The notes: generated by a model from the sequence alone, not told the origin. A stretch of 64,000 nt of DNA from Frankiales bacterium (GCA_025966315.1 JAOPUZ010000051.1:1-64000); one strand, 5' to 3'. Numbered from the stretch's first letter, positions 1 through 9,861 are shown. Program-made: numbers and translations.

Positions 1-120
1 CGACACCTGTTCCAACACGGCTGGCGCTGCACCATGAAAAACGGCCTGCCCTACTGGATCCCACCCACCTGGATCGACCCCACCCAAACCCCCCAACACA
101 ACCGACACCACCACCAATGA
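1..120 (+). CDS. DUF222/HNH endonuclease-family protein, C-terminal fragment
   Basis: The reading frame is open from the first base and stops with TGA at 118-120, giving the last 39 residues of a longer protein. The piece has the texture of the end of actinobacterial DUF222 (13E12-type) proteins with an HNH nuclease domain: a histidine and Trp-Arg-Cys segment, then a Gly-Leu-Pro-x-Trp-Ile-Pro-Pro-x-Trp-Ile-Asp motif and a polar His/Pro/Gln tail. These families are multicopy in actinobacteria and often sit in variable regions; their role is not settled. The nuclease core lies outside the window, so activity cannot be judged. The assignment rests on a short tail and is moderately certain. Confidence 0.6.
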   Translation, partial: RHLFQHGWRCTMKNGLPYWIPPTWIDPTQTPQHNRHHHQ

Positions 121-218
121 GCCCCGCCAGCACCACTCCTGCCCACCTGGCGAGCGCCGCCGGTCCCGGCTGTCTGTCCGCCCGGCGTCATCCACCGACG
201 ACCGCTGTGATGGCCCTT

Positions 219-374
219 GCGACGACCAACGCGACGACCAACGCGACGACCAATGCGACGACCAATGCGACGACCAATGCGACGACCGATAGGACGACTC
301 CTGCGATGACCCATCTAACGACCTATACGACGACCCCTGAGATGACTCATCTAACGACCTATGCGACGACCAAT
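219..374. repeat. 12-bp tandem repeat with nested 36-bp duplication
   Basis: Six units of the 12-mer GCGACGACCAAY run from 219 to 290, followed by two 36-bp copies (303-338 and 339-374) that contain degenerate 12-mers plus a CATCTAACGACCTAT block. A further ATCGAC run lies at about 443-475. The repeat fills most of the 381-bp gap between the DUF222 fragment and the glycosyltransferase. Because the unit is a multiple of three, several frames stay open, but the long frames run into the antisense of the next gene, so I do not call a gene here. Confidence 0.85.
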
Positions 375-501
375 GCCATCACAACCATGAGCCCCACCAA
401 GGTCGCATCCCCGCCGACATCACCACGATTGACGTGTTCCATCGTCGACATCGACATCGACATCGACCTCGACATCGGCTTCGGCCCACCCAGCGCAAAG
501 A

Positions 502-1617
502 TCAAGCGTCGGTGTCGTCGGTCAACGCCGCGAGCAGTCGGTCCGCCGAACGTTGCCAGGTGGCGCCGCGGGCGAGCTCCAAGCCGCGTTCAACGTAGGC
601 AGCACGCACGTCCGGATCGTCGAGCGCGCGGATCGCCTTGGTCCAGGCCGCGACGTCATCGAGAGCAGCGAATTGAACCGCGTCTCCAGCGACTTCGCGG
701 AACACCGAAATGTCGCTGGCCACAATCGGTACGGCGGCGGCCATCGCCTCTAGCAACGGCAAGCCGAAGCCTTCGATGCGGGACGGGTAGAGGTATGCCT
801 GCGCGCGCGAGTACATAGCCTGCAAGGTCGCCTCATCTACCGACTCATAATGGTGGACCCGCGACATGATGCCGAGCTCGCCGGCGACGGCCGCCACTTG
901 ATCGGTGAACCGGTGATCGCGACCGCCGACCAGCACCAGGTGTTCGTCCTCGCTAAGGGTGTTCAAGACCCGCACTAGAAACTCGACGTTCTTGTGCGGT
1001 CGACGCGCGCCGACTTGCAGGAAGTATCGGTCTGGCAAGGCGATCGACGATCCGGCGTCAGACTCGCTGAGTCGCGATACACCCCACGGCACAACGGCAA
1101 TCTTGTGCGCGGCGTGGCGGTAGTAACGAGCGATGTCGTCCGCCGAGGCGTGACTGGGCGTCAGTATCCAATTGCGCGCAACGACCCGACGGGTCAACTG
1201 CCGGTACAGGATGAGCGTTCGCCGATCCGGCGCAAAAGTCGGGTCGGTCTCGAAAATGCAGTCGTGCAACATGGAATACCGCCGACCGCCACCAAAGAGC
1301 GCGGACCCGAGGTGATAAGGAAAGAGAGTTATGTCGGCTCGGCACGCCCGCAGCAAAACCGGCCACTCCAACAGCTGAAACGGAGAGGTGAGCGCCGAAC
1401 GAATATGACGCACCTCGACGTTGGGGTGCTGGATCAGTTCATCGACATCGAACCGGCCGGTGTCCTGCTCGCGGTGCATAAACAGCACGATGTGCAAATC
1501 AGGATGATCGGCGACCCGTTGCAGCAATTCAAAATTGATCCGGCCAACACCGTGGTAGCGGTCGGTCAGAACCCTGCCGTCCACAGCTAACCGCCATCCG
1601 GCCGCCATCGAGTTCAT
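502..1617 (-). CDS. Family 4-type (GT-B fold) glycosyltransferase
   Basis: A 371-residue protein that should transfer a sugar from an activated donor to a surface glycan or lipid-linked acceptor in the cytoplasm. The N-terminal half has the VDGRVLTDRYHGVGRINFEL type of loop typical of GT4 enzymes. The C-terminal half has QVGARRPHKN, then an E-x7-E motif (IEGFGLPLLEAM, near residues 281-292) that in this family contacts the donor nucleotide sugar. It is full length, with no signal peptide. It lies downstream of the glycosidase-like lipoprotein and GMC oxidoreductase on the same strand; a 92-bp gap with hairpin repeats separates it from the lipoprotein. ATG at 1617 is used; an internal ATG at 1608 is an alternative. 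Donor and acceptor cannot be read from sequence. Confidence 0.85.
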   Translation of the reverse strand: MNSMAAGWRLAVDGRVLTDRYHGVGRINFELLQRVADHPDLHIVLFMHREQDTGRFDVDELIQHPNVEVRHIRSALTSPFQLLEWPVLLRACRADITLFPYHLGSALFGGGRRYSMLHDCIFETDPTFAPDRRTLILYRQLTRRVVARNWILTPSHASADDIARYYRHAAHKIAVVPWGVSRLSESDAGSSIALPDRYFLQVGARRPHKNVEFLVRVLNTLSEDEHLVLVGGRDHRFTDQVAAVAGELGIMSRVHHYESVDEATLQAMYSRAQAYLYPSRIEGFGLPLLEAMAAAVPIVASDISVFREVAGDAVQFAALDDVAAWTKAIRALDDPDVRAAYVERGLELARGATWQRSADRLLAALTDDTDA

Positions 1618-1630
1618 GGGCGAGAGATTA

Positions 1631-1730
1631 CGTTATCGCCGTGATGCACTCGGCGCATCACCGCGAGCGAGCGAGCGAGTGCCGTTATCGCCGTGATGCA
1701 CTCGGCGCATCACCGCGAGCGAGCGAGTGC
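1631..1730. repeat. Two tandem copies of a hairpin-forming repeat overlapping a stop codon
   Basis: Copy 1 (1631-1682) and copy 2 (1683-1730) both begin CGTTATCGCC and contain GTGATGC-ACTCGGC-GCATCAC, a perfect 7-bp stem, followed by a GAGC run (one GAGC longer in copy 1). A partial third copy starts near 1733. The TGA stop of the leftward lipoprotein gene (1710-1712 on this strand) lies inside copy 2, so the last residues of that protein are encoded by the repeat. It may act as a weak terminator or be a repeat that expanded at the gene end. Confidence 0.8.
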
Positions 1731-3107
1731 CGGCATCGCCGTGATGCCGGCCGCCTGCGCGAACAGCAGCGTCGCCGGCAAAGTGCCGTCCCACAGGTCC
1801 TGGTCGTGCGCCCAGTAGACACCCTCGAATTGGCAGGATCGAGCCTGCTCGAACGTCACCGCCAACATTCCCGAACCGGAGGAATCACGATAAAAATCCT
1901 GGTGATTGCCCTTCGTCTGATAGCCCGGGTTCTCGCCCGCGATCGGCAGGTTGTGTTGCGCGGCGATCCGGCTGATCCAGCGCACCGCCGACCACGACCG
2001 GATCGCGGTCGACCCCAGCGGCACTCGATCATCGCCCGGCTGGCATCCACCGTTGCCGCCAGACCCGTCAGCCATCGAGGATACGTATGCCATCACGTTT
2101 GGCTCCCGCGCGAGCAGGGCATAGAGCTGATCCCAGGCGGCCCCATTGCCGGCCAGGCTGTCCGGCATGCCGGTGGCAATCACCTGGTTCAGCGCCGCCG
2201 GCAGGATCCCGACGCCGGGAGTCACCGCCTGCAGGTAGCCGGTGAAGCCGAAAGCACGGACGGTGTCCATCTGCCATTCAGCCGTATTCGCCAGCGCGCC
2301 CAGATACCACATCAACCAGCGCCGAATCTGCGACGTGTTCAGTGAATTGTCGCCCGGTCGCCACCCCGGATACGGGTTCGGCTCCAAGCCGCTCGGGTAC
2401 TGCGGGCCGTTCTGTGCGTTGCGACCGTAGGCCCAATACGTCCCGCCACTGGGATATACCAGTTCCGACCGGCCGCCAGAGGTGATCCGTACCGCCCAGA
2501 AATTGCTGAAGCCCAGTGCCTGATTGGCACGGGCCAGGAAGACATCAGCCGCAGCCCGTACCACCGAATTGAAGGTGAAGTCGATCTCCTCGGAGACATC
2601 GCCGTTCTGGTCGACGAAGTGCGCATTCGGCAAATGGCTTACCCACTCGGGCGTGTAGTGCAAGCCGAGCCCGAGGGTGACCCGGGTCCCCGCAGCTCGT
2701 AGCAACTGCACCCGTCGCTGCAGATCTCGTTCGTAGGCGGTGTTGAAAACGCCTTGCTTCGGCTCGTAATCAGCCCAGTTCAGCTCGATCATGGACACCT
2801 TGAGCCCGTGTGCGGATTCGGTGGACACCTTGTCGGCCCGGGTGTTCAGCGTCGCGACGAACGGTGTCGGCCCACCGGCCGGCGTTGCGGTCGAAGCACC
2901 ATCCGACGGCACGGGGGCCGAAGAACCCGGCACGGGGCCCGAAGAACCCGGCACGGGGCCCGAAGATCCCGGCACGGGACCCGAAGATCCCGACGCCGGA
3001 GCGGCATTGGGAGGCGAGGCTGCGGTGCAACCCAGCAACACGCTGGCCACGAGGGCGAGTAGCACCGGCAAGACCATCGATCGAGCCCGGCACCTCGCCG
3101 GCGTCAT
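1710..3107 (-). CDS. Secreted lipoprotein with glycoside-hydrolase-like TIM-barrel
   Basis: A 465-residue protein. The N-terminus is basic, then hydrophobic, with a lipobox ending in LLGC (Cys about residue 27), so a lipid-anchored, extracytoplasmic location is expected. Next comes a linker of about four PVPGSSG-type 7-residue repeats, then a catalytic-looking domain from about residue 80. That domain has segments common in GH42/GH5-like barrels (IELNWADYEPKQGVF, TLGLGLHYTPEWV). The precise family and the two catalytic acids are not certain. It overlaps the upstream GMC oxidoreductase by 4 bp (ATGA), so the two are translationally coupled; the glycosyltransferase follows. A role in trimming or modifying a surface glycan is inference. 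The C-terminus runs into a DNA repeat. Confidence 0.7.
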   Translation of the reverse strand: MTPARCRARSMVLPVLLALVASVLLGCTAASPPNAAPASGSSGPVPGSSGPVPGSSGPVPGSSAPVPSDGASTATPAGGPTPFVATLNTRADKVSTESAHGLKVSMIELNWADYEPKQGVFNTAYERDLQRRVQLLRAAGTRVTLGLGLHYTPEWVSHLPNAHFVDQNGDVSEEIDFTFNSVVRAAADVFLARANQALGFSNFWAVRITSGGRSELVYPSGGTYWAYGRNAQNGPQYPSGLEPNPYPGWRPGDNSLNTSQIRRWLMWYLGALANTAEWQMDTVRAFGFTGYLQAVTPGVGILPAALNQVIATGMPDSLAGNGAAWDQLYALLAREPNVMAYVSSMADGSGGNGGCQPGDDRVPLGSTAIRSWSAVRWISRIAAQHNLPIAGENPGYQTKGNHQDFYRDSSGSGMLAVTFEQARSCQFEGVYWAHDQDLWDGTLPATLLFAQAAGITAMPALARSR

Positions 3108-4720
3108 GCCAGCTGGTCGCGCAGGTGATCAGCCAACCGCAACGCCAGGGCCACCAGCGTGAAACTGGGATTGGTGTACCCCCCCGTTGCAAACACCGAA
3201 CTCCCGGCAACGTAAAGGTTCTTCACCGAGTGGACTTTACAGTCGGCATCCACCACTCCGCGGCGGGGATCGCTGGACATTCTCGTGGTGCCCATATGGT
3301 GCGGCCCGCCGATGATGCCATCCTGCCAGCCCTCGGCCGCTGGAATCACGACGCCGAGTTTGGCCGAGCGCGCCGACGCGTCCAGGTGTTGCAGCCAGCG
3401 AGTCACGACGTCGAGATCCGTTTGGGTGACTTGCCAATCGAGCTCGATCCGCGGCATGCCAAGCGCGTCGGTCTTGCGCTCGCTCAGCCGGACCCGACTT
3501 GCCGCGTTGGGCCCCTGCTCGGTACGGAAGTACAGCGAGTGCAACTCCTGACCCGGCGTGGCCGGACGCAGCTCCGCACTCGCCGCCGCCGCCCGACGGG
3601 ATTTGATTGAAGTCACTGCTTTTTTCTGATTGTTGTACGCAACCTCGGCCAAACCCTGCGCCTTGCGGCTGAGCAAGGGCGAACCGGCGCGCGCCATTGC
3701 GCGGAAGGCAAGCACCGACGTCAGCACAAGGTTGGGATGCCAACCAACGTATGGGGTTCCGAAGACATAGGTCGAGTTCTCGATGGCGATCGAGCAGGTC
3801 GGCAAGCCGTAGCGTTCCTGCGCAGCGACCGTCGGAGTGAGTACGCCACGGGTCTTGACGCCGTTGCGGGTGGCCCGCCAGTAGAAGTCGCTCTTGAGGG
3901 AACCGTCCGGACTGACCAAGTGGCCGGCCGGAACGTGTAGATGCTCCATGAAATAGCGGCCGACAACGTCGTGCTCATTGCCCAGCCCGTTCGGCCGGTC
4001 GGCGCGAGACTGCAACAGCAGACGTGGATTCTCCAGGCCACCGGTCGCCAATACGAAGACCTTGGCCCGGACGGTGAACCCAGCGCCAGTCAGCGTCGCC
4101 ACCTGAACCGAGCCCACCCGCGCCGTACCCTGGTCCAGCGTAAGTTCGGTCACATTGGCGTGCAGGAAGGTCGTTATCGCCGGATTGCCCACGATCTCGT
4201 CCCGGAACTTCTCGCCGAAATTCGTCTGCGGGCTGTACTGGAACACCTCGCTGGAGAAGTCGGACTCGTCGCCGAAAGCCCACCGTGGTGGCAATCGCTC
4301 CTGCCAGTAGTCCAGCTCGAACTCCGCTGAGGGGATGTCGAAAAGCCGAGATGTCTCCTCAAAATACGGCTCGATCGCTGAGATGCCGATGGGCCAGCCG
4401 CTGTCCGGTACCCAGGGGCGCTCTTCGAAATCAGCAGCGTCGAGGGGCCGACACCAGCCACCCCACCGATTCGTGGAGCCACCGAACTGGCGGAATCGAC
4501 AGCCATCCAGCCGGAAATAGTCGCGGCCCACGTTGTCACCGGAGTACAACCGCTGACTGGATAACTCGGGTGTGAACCCGCCGCTCTCCAGTAACGCCAC
4601 GGTCAGTCCGGCGGCCGCCATCCTGCGGGCCATCGCGATACCCGCCGGACCGGCCCCGACGACGCACACATCTCGCTCGAAGAGACTTCCTACCGGAACA
4701 GTCTTGGCGTCGATCAGCAT
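3104..4720 (-). CDS. GMC-family FAD-dependent oxidoreductase
   Basis: A 538-residue flavoprotein. The N-terminus carries the FAD-binding GAGPAGI motif (about residues 22-28) and a LLESGG end to the second strand. The middle has the GGSTNRWGGWCRPLD segment typical of GMC enzymes. The C-terminus has HHMGTTRMSSDP and NLYVAGSSVFATGGYTNPSF, which hold the usual active-site His and Asn positions. Such enzymes oxidise alcohol groups of sugars, sterols or polyols. It is first in a leftward group with a glycosidase-like lipoprotein and a GT4 enzyme, which favours a sugar-type substrate (inference). No signal peptide is visible. The start ATG at 4720 lacks a strong Shine-Dalgarno sequence. Confidence 0.88.
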   Translation of the reverse strand: MLIDAKTVPVGSLFERDVCVVGAGPAGIAMARRMAAAGLTVALLESGGFTPELSSQRLYSGDNVGRDYFRLDGCRFRQFGGSTNRWGGWCRPLDAADFEERPWVPDSGWPIGISAIEPYFEETSRLFDIPSAEFELDYWQERLPPRWAFGDESDFSSEVFQYSPQTNFGEKFRDEIVGNPAITTFLHANVTELTLDQGTARVGSVQVATLTGAGFTVRAKVFVLATGGLENPRLLLQSRADRPNGLGNEHDVVGRYFMEHLHVPAGHLVSPDGSLKSDFYWRATRNGVKTRGVLTPTVAAQERYGLPTCSIAIENSTYVFGTPYVGWHPNLVLTSVLAFRAMARAGSPLLSRKAQGLAEVAYNNQKKAVTSIKSRRAAAASAELRPATPGQELHSLYFRTEQGPNAASRVRLSERKTDALGMPRIELDWQVTQTDLDVVTRWLQHLDASARSAKLGVVIPAAEGWQDGIIGGPHHMGTTRMSSDPRRGVVDADCKVHSVKNLYVAGSSVFATGGYTNPSFTLVALALRLADHLRDQLA

Positions 4721-4892
4721 GATGTGACCACAGCGCCGTTGAAAGAACTGGCAGAGCTCATGTGTAACCCAACGATAACGAACCTCCCCCGTGATGCTCA
4801 GAGTTTACCGAGGGTTCGTCGAATACACCTGCGTTTGCATGAGCTGCTCGTACAGATTTGGAGGGCCCGTGATCAACCGCGCACGGTGAGTA

Positions 4893-6218
4893 TCAGGACA
4901 GACCGACATCCTCGAGCATCTCGGTCACCAGTGCGGCGATCGGGGACCGTTCCGAACGGGTCAGTGTCACGTGGGCGAACAGCGGATGCCCGCGCAGTGC
5001 CTCGATCACTGCGGCCACCCCGTCGTGACGACCGACTCGCAGGTTGTCGCGCTGCGCCACGTCGTGGGTGAGGACCACTCGTGAGCCCTGGCCGATCCGG
5101 GACAGCACGGTCAGCAACACGTTGCGCTCCAGGGACTGGGCCTCGTCCACGATCACAAACGCGTCGTGCAACGAGCGGCCGCGGATGTGCGTCAACGGCA
5201 AGACCTCGACCATGCCGCGATCGAGCACCTCGTCCATCACGTCCTTGCTCACCAAGGCGCCCAGGGTGTCGAAGACGGCCTGGGCCCACGGCGCCATCTT
5301 CTCGTTCTCACTGCCCGGCAGATAACCCAGCTCCTGGCCACCTACCGCATAGAGCGGACGGAACACGACGACCTTCTTGTGCGCACGGCGCTCCATCACT
5401 GCCTCGAGTCCGGCGCACAGCGCCAGCGCGGACTTGCCGGTGCCGGCGCGGCCGCCGAGCGACACGATGCCGATCTCGGGATCCAGCAGCAGATCGAGAG
5501 CAACCCGTTGCTCCGCCGAGCGGCCATGTAAGCCGAAAGCTTCCCGGTCGCCCCGGACCAGACGGAGCTGCTTGTCGGCGGTGACCCGACCGAGAGCCGA
5601 GCCGCGAGCCGAATGCAGAACCAGCCCGGTGTGACAGGGCAGGTCGGCAACCTCCCGCAGCCGCTCGTGGTCAGCCGGATCGATGCGCTCATCGGTGTAC
5701 AACGAGTCGACGACGGCTACGTCCACGTCCAGTTCGGACATGCCCGTCCAGCCGGAATCGATGGCTGGATGCACGCGGTACTCGTCCGCGCTCAGTCCCA
5801 CCGAAGCGGCCTTGACGCGCAGCGGCATGTCCTTGGTCACCAGCGTCACGTCGCGGCCTTCGTTGGCCAGGTTCAGCGCGACCGCCAGGATCCGGGAGTC
5901 GTTCGTGTCCATCCGAAAACCGGCCGGCAGCGTGGACAAGTCCGAGTGATTCAGCTCCACGTGCAGGCTGCCGCCGTCCGCACCGATCGGGACCGGTGCG
6001 TCGAGCCGGCCGTGCTGGATGCGCAAGTCGTCCAGGCTTCGAAGGGTCTGGCGGGCAAACCATCCCAGCTCCGGGTGGTGCCGCTTGCCTTCCAGCTCGC
6101 TGATCACCACCAGCGGCAGGACGACCTGATGTTCACCGAAGCGAGCCAGCGCGCCGGGGTCTGACAGCAGCACCGAGGTGTCGAGGACGAACGTCTTCAC
6201 GCGCTGGGTTTCGGTCAC
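4893..6218 (-). CDS. PhoH-like ATPase with N-terminal PIN domain (PhoH2 type)
   Basis: A 441-residue fusion of a PIN ribonuclease-like domain (residues 1 to about 140, beginning [14 protein letters not shown], with further acidic residues in [10 protein letters not shown] and [11 protein letters not shown]) and a PhoH ATPase domain. The ATPase has Walker [12 protein letters not shown] (about 256-266) and Walker [11 protein letters not shown] (about 353-362). In mycobacteria PhoH2 proteins of this build have RNA helicase/RNase activity; the same role is expected here. The GTG at 6218 is chosen because AGGAG lies a few bases upstream; an ATG at 6248 would add ten residues without such a site. 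It is alone on its strand, with about 280 bp before the prenyl synthase end. Confidence 0.9.
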   Translation of the reverse strand: MTETQRVKTFVLDTSVLLSDPGALARFGEHQVVLPLVVISELEGKRHHPELGWFARQTLRSLDDLRIQHGRLDAPVPIGADGGSLHVELNHSDLSTLPAGFRMDTNDSRILAVALNLANEGRDVTLVTKDMPLRVKAASVGLSADEYRVHPAIDSGWTGMSELDVDVAVVDSLYTDERIDPADHERLREVADLPCHTGLVLHSARGSALGRVTADKQLRLVRGDREAFGLHGRSAEQRVALDLLLDPEIGIVSLGGRAGTGKSALALCAGLEAVMERRAHKKVVVFRPLYAVGGQELGYLPGSENEKMAPWAQAVFDTLGALVSKDVMDEVLDRGMVEVLPLTHIRGRSLHDAFVIVDEAQSLERNVLLTVLSRIGQGSRVVLTHDVAQRDNLRVGRHDGVAAVIEALRGHPLFAHVTLTRSERSPIAALVTEMLEDVGLS

Positions 6219-6469
6219 AGGACTCTCCTGAGGACGGGCGGACGGCATTGCTGAAGTGCCATTCCGCGGACCGACGAGACACCGTCGTCGGCCGTGTTGA
6301 GGGATCCGGCATGCCCCGAACCGAGGGGGTGATGCCGGCCCCCTCGCTGGTTTTCACCACCGTCAGGGACCTCCTGGATGACCGGTATGCGCGGCCATCT
6401 GCCGAGCACGCTACGTCGGTGCTCGAACCCAACCTTGCCGCCACGCCGTGACGGTGCGAGGGCCGTTAC

Positions 6470-6491
6470 GTGAACGTTCGATGTCGTTCAC
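6470..6491. terminator. Inverted repeat downstream of the prenyl synthase
   Basis: GTGAACG (6470-6476) and CGTTCAC (6485-6491) form a perfect 7-bp stem with an 8-base loop, immediately past the stop of the leftward prenyl synthase. There is no T-run, so it could be a weak terminator or an operator within the roughly 280-bp region upstream of phoH. Confidence 0.35.
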
Positions 6492-6498
6492 ATTTGGC

Positions 6499-7311
6499 TC
6501 AGTTGCCGAAACGGCGCTGCCGTTCGGAGAAGTCGCGCAGTGCCCGGAGGAAGTCGATCCGCCGGAAATCTGGCCACAGCGCGTCGCAGAAGTAGAACTC
6601 CGAATGCGCCGACTGCCACAACAGAAAGCCCGACAGGCGTTGTTCGCCGGACGTCCGGATGACGAGGTCAGGATCCGGTTGCCCTTTCGTATAAAGATGA
6701 TCCGCGATGTGTTCGACGTCGATGATGTCCGCGAGCTCCTCGATAGAGGTACCCGCCTCGGCGTGCTCGTGAAGCAACGAACGCACCGCATCGGCGATTT
6801 CCCGCCGGCCGCCGTAGCAAACCGCGAGGTTCACCGTCATCCCTGTTTTGTCGGCGGATCGTTCGGCGGCTGCCTTGAGCGTCTCGGCGGTCTGCGCGGG
6901 CAGCAGGTCTAGCGAACCCATGACGTTGACCAGCCACGGCTGGTCCGGCGCCGACAGCTCGGACGCGACGGTTTCGATGATCCGCAGTAGGGGGCCGACC
7001 TCGCTCGGATCGCGCAGCAGGTTGTCGGTGGACAGCAGCCAGAGTGTGACGTGCTGGACGCCGACCTCCGAACACCACGCCAGCAGGTTCTGAATGTGAT
7101 TGGCACCGGCAAGATGGCCGTGATTCACATCGTCCAGACCCGCCGCGCGGGCCCAGCGGCGATTGCCGTCGAGCATCACCGCGACGTGGCGTGGCACGGG
7201 CCGCCCGAGCAAGCGGTTACGCAGGCGTCGTTCGTAAACCGAGTACACCGCCTTGCGAACGTCCACGAATGGCAAGGCTAGTACGCCGGAACCGCGAAGT
7301 CTGCCCGCCAC
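6499..7311 (-). CDS. uppS: Isoprenyl transferase (short-chain Z-prenyl diphosphate synthase type)
   Basis: Undecaprenyl synthase-family enzyme that adds isoprene units in cis configuration; the products feed lipid carriers for the cell wall. The motif HVAVMLDGNRRWAR (about residues 42-55) holds the catalytic Asp and the diphosphate-binding Arg residues; LLSTDNL and RTSGEQRLSGFLLWQS near the C-terminus are family signatures. The overall sequence resembles M. tuberculosis Rv1086, a Z-farnesyl diphosphate synthase, more than the long-chain paralogue, which is a judgement from memory. GTG at 7311 is chosen (270 residues) since it lies one base after the stop of the upstream DUF255 gene; a longer start at 7380 would overlap that gene, and a shorter GTG near 7263 is possible. 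Confidence 0.87.
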   Translation of the reverse strand: MAGRLRGSGVLALPFVDVRKAVYSVYERRLRNRLLGRPVPRHVAVMLDGNRRWARAAGLDDVNHGHLAGANHIQNLLAWCSEVGVQHVTLWLLSTDNLLRDPSEVGPLLRIIETVASELSAPDQPWLVNVMGSLDLLPAQTAETLKAAAERSADKTGMTVNLAVCYGGRREIADAVRSLLHEHAEAGTSIEELADIIDVEHIADHLYTKGQPDPDLVIRTSGEQRLSGFLLWQSAHSEFYFCDALWPDFRRIDFLRALRDFSERQRRFGN

Positions 7312-7312
7312 G

Positions 7313-9334
7313 TCAGGGGCGACCCAGCGCGGCGGCCAGCTCGCGCGCGACGGTGACCGGGCGGTCGCAGACGAAGCCACGGCACACGTAGGCCGCGGAG
7401 GCGCCGCCGACCAACGGCCGATCGGTCAGCAGCGGGATTCCCGCGGCGTCAGGCTCGCCGTGGATCAGCACCAAGCCGGGCGAGGTGCTGTGCCGCGCCA
7501 GGGTCAGCAGCTCCGTTGCCACCTCGTCCGTCCCCACCACCGCCACCTGCAGGGGGCCGGCCAGCGCTGCTTCGGCCACGGCCAGCGTCCACCCGGCGAA
7601 CCGAGGTTCGCTGGCCGCCAGCGCCGACGCCGCATGCAGCGCCTGCTCAGCCGCACGGCGGAACTCCTCCGAACCGCTGAGCGCCGAACAGGTCAACAGC
7701 GCGCCGGCCAGCGCGGATTGGCCGCCGGGGGCCGCGTTGTCGGCGGGATCACGAGGTCGGATGAACAATGCCTCGGCGTCATCGGCGGTATCGAAGAATC
7801 CCCCGTCCGGGTCGCGAAAATGGGTCACGGCCGCGGCGAGCAACTGTTCGGCGACCTGCAACCAGCGAGCCTCCCCGCTCGCCTGATGCAAGGCGAGCAA
7901 CCCTTCGGCCAGGTCGCCGTAGTCCTCGGCGACACCGGCCGCCGTCCCGACCACTGCGCCGCGGGACGTCCGCCGCAGTCGCCCGTCGATGAGGTGAGTC
8001 GCGCACAGGAATTCCGCGCAGGTCGTCGCCACAGCCAGGTAGCTCGGCTCGTCCAGCAACGCGCCGGCTTCGGCCAGGGCGGCCAGCGCGAGCCCGTTCC
8101 AGGCGGTCACCACCTTGTCGTCCCGCCCCGGCTGGCTACGGGTGAGCCGAGCCGCGAGCAGTCGGGCCCGGACATCGGCCCACCAGTCGGCGTCGACCGG
8201 ATCAGCCGGCAATTGAAGCGTCGACGAGCCATGTTCGAACGTGCCCCGCTCGTCCACCAGCAGCAGCCTGGCGGCGGCCTGACCATCCTCAGCCCCGAGC
8301 ACCTCGACCAGCTGCGTCGGCGTCCAGGCGTAGGTCAGACCCTCGACCCCGTCGGTGTCGGCGTCCAGGGCGGCTGCGAATGCTCCTTCCGGAGTACCCA
8401 GTTCGGCGATCATGAAGTCGAGGGTCTCGGTGGCGATCCGGCGAGCCAGCGGAGACCCGGTGGCTCGCCACAAGTGCAGGTAGACCCGGGCCAGCAACGC
8501 GTTGTCGTACAGCATCTTCTCGAAGTGCGGGACGACCCACTGGGCGTCCACGGAGTAACGCGCGAATCCCCCGGCGAGCTGGTCATAGATCCCGCCGCGC
8601 GCCATCGCCTCGCAGGTCCCCGTCACCAGGGCCAACGCGTCCGAATCGGAGGAGCCGTCGCGGCCGTGCGCGCGAAGCAGGAACTCCAACACCATCGACG
8701 GCGGGAATTTGGGGGCCGCACCGAACCCGCCGAACCGCTGGTCATAGCCGGCAGCCAAGAGTTTGACCGCCTGGTCCAATTCAGCCGCCCCGAGCCCGGT
8801 TCCGGCGGCGGCGCCGCCCAGCACGGTTGCGGGCCGGCCGGCGAGCTCGTCGGCCCGTTCGGTCAAGGCCGCGACGATGTTCTGGCCGGACGCTTCGATC
8901 TCGTCACCCCGGGTCGTCCACGCCTCCTGCACGGCCGCCAGCAACCGCAAGAACTCCGCCTGCGGAAAGTACGTGCCGGCGAAGAACGGCGCGCCACTCG
9001 GCGTCAACATGCAGGTCATCGGCCAGCCGCCGTGCCCGGTCATCGCGGTCGTCGCGGACATGTAGACCGCGTCGACGTCCGGCCGCTCTTCGCGATCGAC
9101 CTTGATCGACACGAAGCCGGCGTTGAGGACAGCCGCGACCTCGTCCGATTCGAAGGACTGGTGGGCCATCACGTGGCACCAGTGACAGGCTGCGTAGCCG
9201 ACCGACAGCAGAATCGGCACGTTTCGGCGGCGCGCCTCGGCGAAGGCTTCGTCGGACCAAGGCCACCAGTCGACCGGGTTGTCGGCGTGCTGGAGCAGGT
9301 ACGGACTGGTCGCGGACGCGAGTCGGTTCACCAT
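7313..9334 (-). CDS. DUF255 thioredoxin-domain protein (YyaL/SPATA20 family)
   Basis: A 673-residue two-part protein. The N-terminal DUF255 domain starts [24 protein letters not shown] and has a thioredoxin-like CHWC motif (about residues 48-53) followed by VMAHQSF. The remainder is an alpha/alpha-barrel resembling glycoside-hydrolase or epimerase folds ([41 protein letters not shown]). The biochemical role of this widespread family is not established. ATG at 9334 is preferred over an earlier in-frame start because family members begin at NRL. It runs straight into the prenyl synthase gene, the same pairing as Rv1084-Rv1086 in mycobacteria (recalled), so co-transcription is likely. Confidence 0.88.
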   Translation of the reverse strand: MVNRLASATSPYLLQHADNPVDWWPWSDEAFAEARRRNVPILLSVGYAACHWCHVMAHQSFESDEVAAVLNAGFVSIKVDREERPDVDAVYMSATTAMTGHGGWPMTCMLTPSGAPFFAGTYFPQAEFLRLLAAVQEAWTTRGDEIEASGQNIVAALTERADELAGRPATVLGGAAAGTGLGAAELDQAVKLLAAGYDQRFGGFGAAPKFPPSMVLEFLLRAHGRDGSSDSDALALVTGTCEAMARGGIYDQLAGGFARYSVDAQWVVPHFEKMLYDNALLARVYLHLWRATGSPLARRIATETLDFMIAELGTPEGAFAAALDADTDGVEGLTYAWTPTQLVEVLGAEDGQAAARLLLVDERGTFEHGSSTLQLPADPVDADWWADVRARLLAARLTRSQPGRDDKVVTAWNGLALAALAEAGALLDEPSYLAVATTCAEFLCATHLIDGRLRRTSRGAVVGTAAGVAEDYGDLAEGLLALHQASGEARWLQVAEQLLAAAVTHFRDPDGGFFDTADDAEALFIRPRDPADNAAPGGQSALAGALLTCSALSGSEEFRRAAEQALHAASALAASEPRFAGWTLAVAEAALAGPLQVAVVGTDEVATELLTLARHSTSPGLVLIHGEPDAAGIPLLTDRPLVGGASAAYVCRGFVCDRPVTVARELAAALGRP

Positions 9335-9429
9335 GAGTCGATTCTTGACCCTCGCCAGGGCTTGCGCACACCGGCCAAGGTCATGGCCCGCAATCGCTGG
9401 CGAGGTTCGACGTGCACTAGCGTCGAGAC

Positions 9430-9861
9430 ATGGCAGCTGACCCGGCACTCGACCGTCGCACCCAAGATGACGCGCTCACCGCGGAACTGCGGGCGAACGG
9501 GGGCCGCAACGCCGCGGGGAATGCGAACCTGGTCGTGCTGACCACGACCGGCCGTAAGTCCGGCCGCCGGCACGTGAAGCCGTTGTGCGCCCGCGCCGAC
9601 GGCACGGACGTGATCATCGCCGGCACGGCGGGCGGCCAGCCGGCTCACACCCAGTGGTACCTGAACCTCGTCGCCAACCCCGAGGTGACAGTGGAATTTC
9701 TCGGTGAGACCTACCAGGCCGTCGCCAGCACAGTCGAGAACAGCCTCGATCGCGACCGCCTGTTCGCGTTGATCGGCGAGGAGATCATCGGCATCTACGG
9801 CTACCAGGACCGTTGCCGCGAGACCCGCCAGATCCCGATTGTGCGGCTACAGCGGATCTGA
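9430..9861 (+). CDS. Deazaflavin (F420)-dependent nitroreductase family protein (Ddn-like)
   Basis: A 143-residue split-barrel flavin/deazaflavin reductase. It has the family blocks [42 protein letters not shown] and an ending with [11 protein letters not shown]. Ddn-type enzymes bind F420H2 and reduce quinones or other electrophiles at the membrane. The length matches the family. The putative -10 TAGCGT (9418-9423) ends six bases before ATG, so the mRNA may be leaderless. It is divergent from the DUF255 gene and convergent with peptide deformylase. F420 production by the host is implied but no F420 biosynthesis gene is in the window. The substrate is unknown. Confidence 0.9.
   Translation: MAADPALDRRTQDDALTAELRANGGRNAAGNANLVVLTTTGRKSGRRHVKPLCARADGTDVIIAGTAGGQPAHTQWYLNLVANPEVTVEFLGETYQAVASTVENSLDRDRLFALIGEEIIGIYGYQDRCRETRQIPIVRLQRI

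Noticed and set aside
117-818. A 233-codon plus-strand open frame across the repeats and the end of the glycosyltransferase gene
   Set aside because: Most of it is antisense to a clear glycosyltransferase and the rest is repeat; no family resemblance.
1631-1730. CRISPR-like array
   Set aside because: Only two and a half adjacent copies with no unique spacers; it is a tandem hairpin repeat.
7253-9541. A 762-codon plus-strand frame opposite the DUF255 gene
   Set aside because: Antisense shadow caused by high GC; the minus-strand protein has clear family motifs and the plus frame has biased composition without any.
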